Shown here piece after piece: positions 1-10,006 of a stretch of DNA of 64,000 nucleotides (the stretch's first letter is position 1; every line of letters starts with the position of its first letter). The DNA is from Periconia sp. R9002 (taxonomy: Eukaryota > Ascomycota > Dothideomycetes > Pleosporales > Periconiaceae). The stretch is from the NCBI GenBank assembly GCA_023627715.1, contig JAMAHW010000075.1, forward strand, positions 1 through 64,000, given 5' to 3'. Made by a program: the position numbers and the translations under genes. The notes beneath the pieces are model-generated. The model made no database searches, was not told the DNA's origin, and saw only the letters and a list, made by a program, of their open reading frames with translations.

Positions 1-1090
1 AGTGCCACTCATGGTAATTATCAAAACTACACTCACCATGAGTGCCAAGAGTAATTCTGTGAGGCACAGCCGTAACACTTAAGATGCTTAAGAGAATAAT
101 AGACCTTTAAACAGCAGCTATTACATTTAGTTTAACCCAATTCTCTAGCGTAAACAAATCTTTATCTAGGGGTCTTTTAGGTGTAAGGATTATCGGAATG
201 GTAGTAGTGATGGGGATAAGGAGTGCGGCAGTGAGCGTGGAGATGGAAATTAGAGAAAAATACATCGTAAAAGTTACGGTGCAGGTTGAAGAAAATAAGA
301 TAAATAAGATAACGAATGTGGATATTCAAAGAGAATGCTAACAAAAGGAAAAAGGAATGAGATGAATAATACCTAGTAGATTGTTGTCTCGTCGGCTGCT
401 ATAAGAAGGTGTGAGTGGGTTACTTTTTAATTCGGTAGCGGCCACGGTCATCTTCAGCCTCAATCAACCTCAAATTTAGCTTTACACCAGCCGGAATCCG
501 ATAGTCCGACTGAGTATAGTAACTAGCTTATTATGTAAATGAGTGCTGAATAGGGAAGCCTAGCATTAGCAACTAGGCTAATTGCGGTAATGCATTCCAT
601 CAGTAAGCAGGGCGCCTCTAATGAGAACATTAGCAACAGCGCTACTTTAGTGTAGCATTCGCTTTTCTTGACTATCTGTCAGCAGTAAACGGAAAATAGA
701 CGGAGTGATCTATATATGTATGCCCTTATGGAGACTACTAAACGCTCACAGAGGTTGTATCGAAGCGCAAGCTTCGAGATATCGGTCACTTACAATCCCT
801 ATCGCTCTAACTCATGGATTCACAAATTTATAGAGGGAATTGAAAAAACTAAGAATGTGAATGCAAATTATGCAGTTCGGTCCCACGCCCGCCCAGCAAA
901 ATAAAGAACTATGCTAATAGCCCTTACAACCGACACCCGCCCGCTCAGCAATCGTACGTTGAACCACCAACACATACTGGTCTAAACTCATGGGCTACAA
1001 GAATAAATACTTGATAAACGTCAACTAAACCAGCAGAAAGTTCCCTGGACGACAGGCGCAAAGCAGGCACATGCGCAGTTCACCAGATTT
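1..1090. other. intergenic, no gene seen
   Basis: No reading frame here has family resemblance, splice continuity or useful length. The longest, at 716-904, is 62 codons with no recognisable motif. The region is AT-rich. It ends at the 3' end of the GH72-like gene. Confidence 0.6.
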
Positions 1091-3160
1091 CTAGTCGCGG
1101 ACTCCTCTTTCCAAATCTGTATCCAGATCAAGAATGCCATTTCCTGGCAACTCCTGTGGACTCCTTAAACCCTTACCTGGCAGCTCAAAGACTGGAACAG
1201 ATCCCTCTACTTCGATATTCCCCGGTTGGGTCCCAGGTAGTTCTTGGGCAGGTTGCTGTAGCGGGGTCTGGTGAAGTTCGGCGATATTGCCATCGCCTGA
1301 TGCTTCTAGGGGAGTCCCGGCACTCTTTTTATGCACATTGTCTGACGGAAGCTCCGGCTTTGTAAATGCCTCTTCTTCATTTCCACTTTCCTTCGCTTCC
1401 TCGGCAGATGGTAAGGAAGGCTTCTTATAATTCCGACGCCGATATACGAGGTAGATCGCGCCGATGATGATCAAAGCCCCTACGGCGCTTCCAACACCAA
1501 TTCCTGCTTTTGAGGCTGTGGATAAGGACGATGTGGTTCGTTCTGGTGTAGGTGTAGGTGCTACTGTAGTAACTCTCGCTTGACTTGGGGTGGGCTCTAG
1601 TTTTACTTGCATAGTCTTGCCGCTGCTATCTAGTATTTGCTTCTTTATAGTAGTTATGGTGACGTCCACCATTTGACCTTGCTTGCCCCCCGCCCCCCTG
1701 GTTATGACATCATGAATTTCGAGTGGTCGGGTTGGTAATTCCCAGTCGGTGGGCAGACTGTAGGTAGCTTTTGAGATGACTGTAGTTTTGTTCTTGATAA
1801 GATCAGGCGCGCAGTTCAGTCGTGCCGCGATAGTGTCTAATGGGGGTCCCATATCCAAGTAACCCTTTGTATTGGCGTCCTTGATTGCATTTTGAGCACT
1901 GTCAAATTTCCATGTCAACTGTACATTGCCGTCTTTATCGAGGGTGACCAAATAGGGCATTGGCTCTCCAGTTATTAGCATGGTATTCGACCTAAATTTT
2001 CAATCAGTTGATTGAAATGTGATTTTACAACCAGGATCTCCTACCATTGCGCCCTTGCAATCCCTGCGAATGGCCCAATTGGCACAATGTGAAATCGGCC
2101 CGCAGTGCCAAAGAACTGATTGATGTCTTGTGAGACAGTCTCGTTATCCGGGGTCTTTGTGTCATTGATTTTTTTATGCGTTCGATAGTCGTCCAAAATC
2201 GTAGGGGCATGGTACCCAGTCCCCTCAAGGAAGTGTGATAGCGCGTCGACGCCCTCTTCCATTGCCGCTGCATTTTGGAACAGCCATTCAGTAGATGCAT
2301 AGTCGACAAAATCAACCGTTGACGAAGCAGGCTCATTTGGAACATTGCACGACATCCATTTCAAGGTCTCTGGCAAGAGATCGTCGACCACGTGATATAT
2401 TCGAGAGCCTACCAGGATTCTATTTGCGCTGTTTTTCACGATGTACTCTTTTACGTCTCGGATGGACGACTGTCGTGGATGAGCACAATACTTTTGCGGC
2501 GAAGGAAAAAGGAAGTAACATACTCGCAGTGTTTTTGCCGCGGTGACATACTGGGCAGGACCGGTATCGGCAGGCCGGAAAACGATTGGGTCAGGATATG
2601 CCACTAATGAGAATCCCAATAGATTCTCATAATTCTTCACAGAATCGACTAGGCGAAATATCTCCTTCAGAATTTCGGTATAGTTCGACCCTGGGTTGTC
2701 TAAAGGGTTCTGCGGGTATTGTACATTCAATAGCACATATATCTGTGCGCTATTGAATATGGAGAAGCATTCATCGTGGTTCAATTCGAGGTTCCATCCG
2801 AAGTGCGTGCTTATAAGATTGATTCCCAGTTTTTGCATTAATGCGGCATCGCGCCTGCAAGCTTCAGCATCCACGAGACTATCGCTCTCTTCCGTCGAAT
2901 AGTTAGATGTTGAGTAACTGGAATTTGATTAGTAATTCTCTGTGCACGCCTTGAGCGAGTCGTCTTCGTACGTTATACCGTTCAGAATCATCATGCCCCC
3001 TGTCCTATTGTTGACCAAGAATTGGCCTTTAACTCCAACTCTGTCGAGAGCAAGCGACAGCCCTGCAAGGCCGAAGAGCCATGCTAGAAACAAGATGCAG
3101 GGTGTCTGTTTGTAGATTTAGTAATTTCGTGAATCACTGGTAATTGCACGCCCTCACCAT
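1091..3160 (-). CDS. GH72-like (Gas1/Gel family) membrane protein, probably catalytically inactive
   Basis: Predicted exons are 3158-3160, 2972-3105, 2524-2917, 2045-2469 and 1091-1991, giving 618 residues. The first coding exon is only the ATG, followed directly by a GTGAGG donor. An intron at 2470-2523 (54 nt, GTATGT..CAG) is in frame and would be missed by ORF calling. A hydrophobic signal peptide precedes VKGQFLVNN, and the stretches DAEACRRDAALMQKLGIN and LNHDEC match the beta-1,3-glucanosyltransferase fold. Known GH72 enzymes need a Glu in GNEV and a Glu in FFSEYG. Here the matching places read LVAYPD and ILDDYR, so both are lost. After the domain comes a Thr/Ser/Pro stretch, one membrane helix (VGALIIIGAIYLVY) and a tail of about 120 residues with repeated ELPG, instead of a GPI signal. 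Inference: a wall-associated pseudoenzyme or sensor. The fold is fairly sure, the function is not. Confidence 0.72.
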
Positions 3161-4533
3161 AATGTTTGACGCTGGTATGAATACTCGGAACGTATGAGAC
3201 GTAAGATCGGAGCATGAACAAGTCTTTATCCACCCATGATGTATCATGCTTTTTCCAAGTTTTCGTTTGTTTGCCTGCATTGCCTTCAAACGCCGGATGG
3301 GGAAGTAAAAAGCGACGGGCGGCATATTGGCCCCTAAGGCGGAGCCAATAAAAGTTTGCCGCCACCCTTGGACATCCTACTGTTTTGTCTTGGCAGCGCA
3401 TGAACCATGAACATTCAATAGATAAGTACTATATGACAGATCGGATCTGTACGCCAGACGTCACTCACAAGATCACATCTGCATCTACATTTGTGATAAG
3501 AAAGTACAGCAGTGCTCTTACGTCTCATCGGTACTGGGCCTGTGCGTGGTATATTAGCCGTACCCTAACTTTCTCCATAATTTCACAATATTGTAACTTG
3601 ACTATATATTGGGAAGCATTCCGAAGGCAGGTATCAAGGGTTTCAATAGCCAACATACAGATCAGAACTAAGGGCCTCACAACAAGGACATAACACGGTT
3701 CCGATGAACTGTTGTGAGCGTGATGGCCGTGCTGCCAATCTTGACATGCTTGATAGCGCGCCATTTAGCGAGCCGCTTTGAAAACGAATCGCGAGATAAG
3801 CATCCACTAACAGCCGTTCCCTCATTAATGTTGCATTAGCGTAGGAGCTGCTTGAGTGCTCAACCAGTTCGTGGTTAGTTACCGCACCGAATTCTCTCAC
3901 CCTCGCCAAAGAAAACTCGAAACTTCATCACTATGTGCATCGTTACTCAACTAAGTGTTTCCGTATAAACTGAGTGTACAATATCTTATATTCGGCAGTC
4001 CAGCGGACGGGCTTCCATCGACTCTTTGCATCGGTATGTATGCACTAATCCTACCAATACTCTGCACAGCTTTTACAGTTGGTGGGAAGGGGAACAGAGA
4101 GGCGAGTCCGTGAGATGCACGCAAGAGTCGCAAGAACTATTATTGGCCGCGAGATATGGACCCAGAAAAGCAAGGAAAAGAGCTAAGAAGTTGTTGGATT
4201 AAAGGTTCCGGGCAACAGTATCATAAGGGACTTGCTAGATATCAGTTCATATTGCTTGGTTTCTCTTACCTGTTTTCATCGTTAACTTGAAAATTGTCTC
4301 ATCCATGTTTTCTTCCCTTTAACCTCGGTATCGATTTCACACGAGCAACACTAATTACGTGGGATGGAGTCATCCCAAAACCTAGAGCCTGAACAAAGAA
4401 CTAATGTCGCCAATCAAGAAGATTACGAAATGCCTACTGAAGCTGCTTAAAAAGAACAGTTGCATAAGATACAAGCCAAGACGTTTTTTTACATGTTCTA
4501 AGTTTCCAGCTCTTAGTGACCAATTTCCAAGGC
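3161..4533. other. intergenic, no gene seen
   Basis: AT-rich spacer with only short overlapping frames (the longest about 105 codons, on both strands) that lack motifs or convincing splice partners. The part next to 3160 should hold the promoter and 5' UTR of the GH72-like gene. Confidence 0.55.
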
Positions 4534-5529
4534 TCAATCAGAGTAGTAATAGTCGTAGTCGCAGTCGTCGATGATATCCCGACAGCTGGTCGGACCGTCG
4601 TCGTCCCAGTACTCTGACTCTCGAGAGAACTCTACTCTACTGAATATAGAGTCAGCCGCGTGCAAGCGCTGGAAATGACATCGTCCTGGCAGCACATTTT
4701 CAGCCATATGAATTGTCTCTTCCTCCTTGTTCGCATCCACCACAATCTGAGCTGTCCCGGGGAGAGCACGACCGAGGTACTCCAAGATCGGTGTACACCA
4801 CGCCACCCATTTCTCCAATGGTTCCACTGCGGGCGATGCGTACGGAGAAGGCGGCTTCGGCTGCTCAGCGATAATCCCTAAGGCCAAAAGGTTACCGAGA
4901 ACACCATCCCAGATTTTCGGGTCCATGTAGAAACCGGGTCGGTAGGAAATCCCCATGGGTCGTAAGACCAAAATCATCTTTCGCATTTTACCCCTTGTCT
5001 CGGAAGTAAACAAACGTGCAAGATCCGATTGGCCCTCACCGTGAAGATTGACTTGGAAAGTATTTCCTCCGTACAGCATTGCTTTTACCTCATCGGTAAT
5101 CTGGCGGCAAACGAGAAGTAATCCAGGTAAGGCGCTTTGACGAGACGGGGAAAGTCTAGGGCGATATCGATGACCTGTCGGGCAATAGTCGTCCAGCTTA
5201 CATGGTATATAATCACCCTCTTCATCGCTAGCCTCTCCATCTGTTGAAAAAGCCGCAATACTCACGCACTCCTCTTGATCGAAGAAGTCGTCGTCATACC
5301 GATCCCAAGTCCTGTCCAAGCGCGAGAGCGGCTCGGTCCATCCATGGAGGCGATTTTGGTGGTACATGTAGTTTGAACAGATGAAGCAAAGGCTTTCTGG
5401 GATGCAGAATCGATAGATCTGCAGGCGAATTTCCAGTGGAAGGGCCAGGAAGGCACTGGAAGTTGCGGAGGAGGGAGTAGGCTTCATATTCATTCCTGGA
5501 ACTTGTAGTATAGATGGATAAGATGTCAT
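4534..5529 (-). CDS. F-box-like / DUF7730-type hypothetical protein
   Basis: Single exon, 331 residues. The N-terminal motif FLALPLEIRLQIYRFCIPE (about residues 27-45) is the LPxEIRxxIY signature of the F-box-like and DUF7730-like proteins that are very numerous in filamentous fungi. A later LLLVCRQITDEVKAMLYGGNTF segment is also typical of that group (conserved CRQI...LYGxNTF). The C-terminus is acidic and tyrosine-rich. Family members are mostly uncharacterised, and some act as substrate adaptors of SCF-type ubiquitin ligases, so no specific role can be given. The start at 5529 lies just downstream of a minisatellite (5589-5683) that would fall in its promoter or leader. Confidence 0.7.
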   Translation of the reverse strand: MTSYPSILQVPGMNMKPTPSSATSSAFLALPLEIRLQIYRFCIPESLCFICSNYMYHQNRLHGWTEPLSRLDRTWDRYDDDFFDQEECVSIAAFSTDGEASDEEGDYIPCKLDDYCPTGHRYRPRLSPSRQSALPGLLLVCRQITDEVKAMLYGGNTFQVNLHGEGQSDLARLFTSETRGKMRKMILVLRPMGISYRPGFYMDPKIWDGVLGNLLALGIIAEQPKPPSPYASPAVEPLEKWVAWCTPILEYLGRALPGTAQIVVDANKEEETIHMAENVLPGRCHFQRLHAADSIFSRVEFSRESEYWDDDGPTSCRDIIDDCDYDYYYSD

Positions 5530-5588
5530 GGTACGTTAGAAATCTAAGCCAGATTGATTTTTGGTAATGGCCCTGTGTGTCGCCAAAA

Positions 5589-5683
5589 GATGATGGTGAG
5601 GAGATGATGGTGAGGAGATGATGGTGAGGAGATGATGGTGAGGAGATGATGGTGAGGAGATGATGGTGAGGAGATAGTGAGGA
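5589..5683. repeat. 14-bp minisatellite, six full units plus a short one
   Basis: The unit GATGATGGTGAGGA is repeated six times without change from 5589 to 5672, followed by an 11-bp shortened unit (GATAGTGAGGA). It lies about 60 bp upstream of the start codon of the F-box-like gene. Perfect identity between units points to recent slippage and probable length variation between strains. Confidence 0.95.
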
Positions 5684-5788
5684 GATGAAGAAGCGGGGTT
5701 AGAACTTAGCGGCGTAGCACAGAAGGACCCTCAGCCAAGACTCAACACAGCCACACCTCCCTCATATTGCTATATAGTCGTTTTCAAT

Positions 5789-6030
5789 AAAACATGCCCC
5801 CTCCCTCTTATCTAGATTATCTTATAAAATTAGTAATTACATCACTCTACATATACTTTACCTTATATTACATATACTTTGTGTACTCCTATTAGTCCCC
5901 TTCCTTATAAAACACCCTACTATTATTACTTTTAGGGTAAAGTATACTAATTTTTAACATATCTAACAAGTTCTTACGTATTTAGGTAAGCCCTTCTTCT
6001 CCTTTTCAACTGGGGAGGGGGGCATGTTTT
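5789..6030. mobile_element. candidate MITE (non-autonomous DNA transposon)
   Basis: About 242 bp bounded by near-perfect terminal inverted repeats: AAAACATGCCCCCTCCC at the left end and, inverted, AAAACATGCCCCCCTCCCC at the right end (about 6012-6030). The interior is strongly AT-rich and noncoding, with a short direct repeat ACATATACTTT near 5850-5880. I could not define a clear target-site duplication because both flanks are A/T runs. Size, TIRs and absence of coding capacity fit a MITE. Confidence 0.6.
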
Positions 6031-7390
6031 TTTTAAAAAGCACCAATAATAGTAGAATTTAGCCTAGTGATATCAGTCTTGTTTCGGTTAAATTACCTTA
6101 CTGACAATCCCTGAACCCCCAGATTCAGGACAGTATTTGAACGTTGTTTTCCTCTCCTCTAGCGAAAACCTCACACGTTCATTGGGAAATTCCCGTTCAT
6201 GGTTTGCGTTGTCCAATCGCAGAAGGTGCGTAGCTATCTGTATTCATTTCGCTGAATTCCAATTTGGCTCTACTGCAACATAGTGTTCTGTCGTTCGAAG
6301 TGGTTTATCGCGTGATGCACCATCACGACCCTGACTGATCAGAATCTTCAGTGTTGACAGGAGGGCCATAGCAACTGCCATGTAGAGATTTGTGCAACTT
6401 CAAAGTTTGAAAGGACAGGGAGACGAAGATATAACACCGCGCTTGTTTAAAAATCTTGTAACGTTATTGGATCCGTGGCGAAGCGCAACTTGAAGCAGTG
6501 CCATGAAAAATGGAATTAGATATTATTACAAAGTATTGGATTACTCGCCATATCACCACGCTGGAAATTTCAAAGTAACGTGCTCGGCCAACACGTATAC
6601 ACAGGTAGAAGCGATGTCGCATATGTCGCGCCCTGATCACTATCCAAATAGCTCAGCAGAAGTGATACATGCACGAGGCTTGGCCCGCAATGTCTGAGTT
6701 TTGAGCGAGCGACAGATAGATTAACCCTTTGAACTCATAGAAATATTGTTTATCATCGCGTGGCAATGTATTTGCCCATATTCTTTATGCAGTAAAGAAT
6801 TCACAGCAACATCCAAGCTAAGAATATCCACATAGTAGATTAAGGACCACGTGTTAAACAAGAATTTAGGATATTAGGAGCAGAGGCACTGTCAAGCCAT
6901 TATGTTCTGTACTATGGACTATGGACTACAAATTCTTGATTGATTGCAAATAGTTCACCATCGCCAGCTACCAGAACCCATAGGGGAAACCCATATCGAT
7001 GTCGAACCACATGTTTGAAGTGCATCAAGGGAGTAAGGACCACAAAAGAATTCTGGTTAAGCATAGATTTTCTCCCACTCCCACTATCATGATAGGTGAT
7101 CTTTGGCCATCTTTGCATAATTTTGGAATGGGGGACAATATAGGATAAGTTTTGGTGATAAAGAAAAAGGAATTTGAGGTGTTCAAACCCAATTTGTTAG
7201 TTTGGTCTTTGATTACGGTTCCGTTATACGTCATTTATTCGAGTCTACCAAATATAACATAGAGTCTAAATGTTTTCTCACAGTCAACACTCCTCCGTTA
7301 CATCTACACAGCCCCCCAGCCAGTGCGGCTAGGCAGTGCTTTCTTCTAGCGTCGCCAAAGTGTTCATCCTATCTCGAAGATATACACACT
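6031..7390. other. intergenic, no gene seen
   Basis: No supported gene. Short frames at 6503-6697, 6912-7234 and 7202-7432 have no motifs and overlap one another on opposite strands. Confidence 0.55.
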
Positions 7391-8437
7391 CTATGTCTTC
7401 TGTTGTTTTCCTATGAGCTCATGTACCTCTAAGATAGCGTTCACGAACGCTGTTGGGTTCTGCTGAGGAATATTTTCACCGGTATCGGCAATAACATGAT
7501 GGATGCGTGGACCGGTGAAGAATTTAGCCGAGGCGGAGCCGTCTGTGGCAGGAAAGGTAGTGCTATTTTGAGGGTCGAGTGTCACTGCTGGTACAGGGAT
7601 CTTCGGCTGCTTGTCAAGCTTATCCAAGAGGTCGCTATAAGCAGGATCACCTGGAGCGTACAGCAACCTGTTTTTGTAGAAGTGGGTAGTAATCTCCACA
7701 AAGTCTGGATTGTAGAGCGACGGCAAAGTGCGCTCAAACTCTGCATCTGTGAATTTCCACTTTGGAGAGTTCTTCTGCCATATCGAACGGGCGAAAGCGC
7801 GTAGCTGCTGTGCCAGCCCAGCATAACCGCGTGGGGTAAGAAAGAGGTAGAAGTACCACCTCGACGCCTCCGATTCTGGATCACTCGGGATCCAAGCCGT
7901 ACTGCGATCTTGGATTAAGTAGCTACCCACAGCCACAATGCCGTCAACACGCGCAGGCCACCTTGCTGCAACGACGTTGACGGGAATGGTTCCCCAATCG
8001 AAACCAGCGAGGATGGCATGTTCAATGTGCAAAGCATCCATCAGTGTGATTAGGTCGTATCCAAGAGCAGCCTGGTCCGCGCTTCGGGGTGTGGTTGTTT
8101 TCAGGAAGCGCGTGGGTCCATAGCCACGTAAGTAGGGTGTGACTACTCGATAACCACGCGCTATCAGTGGAGGAACAGCATCGGCAAAGCTGTTGATGTC
8201 GTACGGGAAACCATGAACCAGTATGACGGCTTGACCATCTCTTGGACCGTCGTCGAAATATCCGACACTCAGCAAACTGGTTGTATTGACAAATTGGATG
8301 GGTTGAAGAACCGGAAGGGACGAAACATTGCCAATTGATGCAGGGGTATTCGTATTTAGAGGACTTGCGGATACTCCTTTACAGCAACCGATACTGATCA
8401 ATAGGAGAAATGGTTGGAAGATTTTCATATTGCTCAA
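7391..8437 (-). CDS. secreted alpha/beta hydrolase, epoxide-hydrolase-like, catalytic His replaced
   Basis: Single exon, 348 residues with an N-terminal signal peptide (residues 1-25). The oxyanion motif HGFP is at 75-78 and the nucleophile elbow GFDWGT has Asp147, as in epoxide hydrolases and haloalkane dehalogenases rather than the Ser of esterases. The cap region (RWYFYLFLTPRGYAGL) also fits that group. The family normally ends with a catalytic histidine in a G-H-N-(L/I/V)-P-Q-E motif. Here the matching place reads GENIPQQ, with Glu321 instead of His. A nearby His313-His314 pair might or might not compensate. The fold is secure. Activity is uncertain, so this could be a secreted non-enzymatic relative. 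Confidence 0.78.
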   Translation of the reverse strand: MSNMKIFQPFLLLISIGCCKGVSASPLNTNTPASIGNVSSLPVLQPIQFVNTTSLLSVGYFDDGPRDGQAVILVHGFPYDINSFADAVPPLIARGYRVVTPYLRGYGPTRFLKTTTPRSADQAALGYDLITLMDALHIEHAILAGFDWGTIPVNVVAARWPARVDGIVAVGSYLIQDRSTAWIPSDPESEASRWYFYLFLTPRGYAGLAQQLRAFARSIWQKNSPKWKFTDAEFERTLPSLYNPDFVEITTHFYKNRLLYAPGDPAYSDLLDKLDKQPKIPVPAVTLDPQNSTTFPATDGSASAKFFTGPRIHHVIADTGENIPQQNPTAFVNAILEVHELIGKQQKT

Positions 8438-10006
8438 GGTGGGTAGCTATCGTGATTTCGTGTTATTGTGATCATGAATATGGCTTTTATACTGTCGCTC
8501 ATCGCCAAAAGCATTTACATAATTGCATAAGCACATGCGTCAGCGATGAAGTTTAGTATCGTACTCAGCCACCGTTCGAGTAAGGCCAACGGCTCAATTA
8601 GGTATATAAGCATCGTATTAATGCACATAAGATAGCTAGATAATACTATTAGTAAAAGAGCTAATGACGCAACGGTTTCTGCTTGGTAGGACTCTGGGCT
8701 AGGCCAGGCTTTTTGAGGATTCAATAGAAGTCTTACGAAAAACACGTTAATGCGCTAATAACATATTTAGTTTTGTTCTTTGCACGCTAAAGTAATAACG
8801 AAGTAGATGAAAGAATAGCTCAATTTCCAATAACATTGAGGGCCATATGTTTAAATTTATTTCCACGGTTGCAGTTCGTAGTACAGACGTTTTGGTATTA
8901 GAAGGAGGTCATGGTGTTTTACGTATTCATGTAGCGCATGGTATAAACTCTCTGTTCGTTACAGCTGAAACCTAGATTTAGTATATAATGCTGCTTCTTT
9001 TGTTTACTTTTGTAGTTAGCATAACCACGTTGTAGTGAGACCTATACTCGTAATGATGTAGTGACTAGGGTGTGAGGGAGAACAAACGAACATACCCAAT
9101 AGGAATATGGCGGCTCTTGTATACGAGTACGCGCGATTGATGCCCGCCACTTGATAATTTTTATTAACTTGGTTCGTCTAGTGAACTAGCCCTATCCGCA
9201 AGAAAGTACTGTGATGCAGACGTGGCAGGGTGTGCTCATGACTGATGACGTGAACGGGTTGAGGCTGTGCATCTACCCAATTAATTTATCATACACCATT
9301 TCAGGAACTAGGCATCTCTTTATTACGCGCGATCCAATAAGGCTTAGTAGCTTCTAATTCTTGTAAAGCTGAACATAACTTATATGCTGTAGACGGTCTT
9401 TAGTAAATGTTTGCGTTCTCCTCTATGTATGTGTATAGCGAGCTCCGGTCCCGCTCAGTTGATAATAATATTCCACGGATGACGATAACCAAAATAAACC
9501 GCTTTGAGCCTTGTCCTTTTTTATACGCTTGTGAATGGTTGAAAGCGTCTGGAGTAACTTGGTCGCAGGTTCGGTAGTCATTTATGTTTCTCGCTTGATT
9601 TATTTGTCTTTGCAAGGCCTAAACATAAATATTATCACCGCATAGAAATTAATTTCATGCCGAATAGACACAAAAGGGGGAAAACACAGAAACATCCTGG
9701 GCAGCCATTGTTTTATGCAAACGGTGAAGACATATGAAAAAGTATTTATACATATATACCCCAGCCTCACGTCTGCAGCCTTAGGCATCAATCTGGTAGT
9801 GGGGATTTCGATCCTGATTGGCCGCCCGGCTCAGCCGCAAAGAAGGGAGGGGTAAAGGCCAACACGCTCGGAGACGTTAAATACTGTTACCAATCCTGAA
9901 TTCACCTCTATACTAGGACTGCCACACGCCATACAAGTTCTCTATATTTAGTTGTTTTCCGCAACCGTGTCTAATTTTTTTTACCAATACCATAGTCATC
10001 GTAACG
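8438..10006. other. intergenic, no gene seen
   Basis: AT-rich spacer between a minus-strand and a plus-strand gene, so it contains both promoters. Frames at 8515-8745 and 9400-9791 are short and motif-free. No repeat or transposon remnant was recognised. Confidence 0.55.

Noticed and set aside
716..904. A 62-codon frame in the left spacer
   Set aside because: Isolated, no signal peptide, motif or splice partner.
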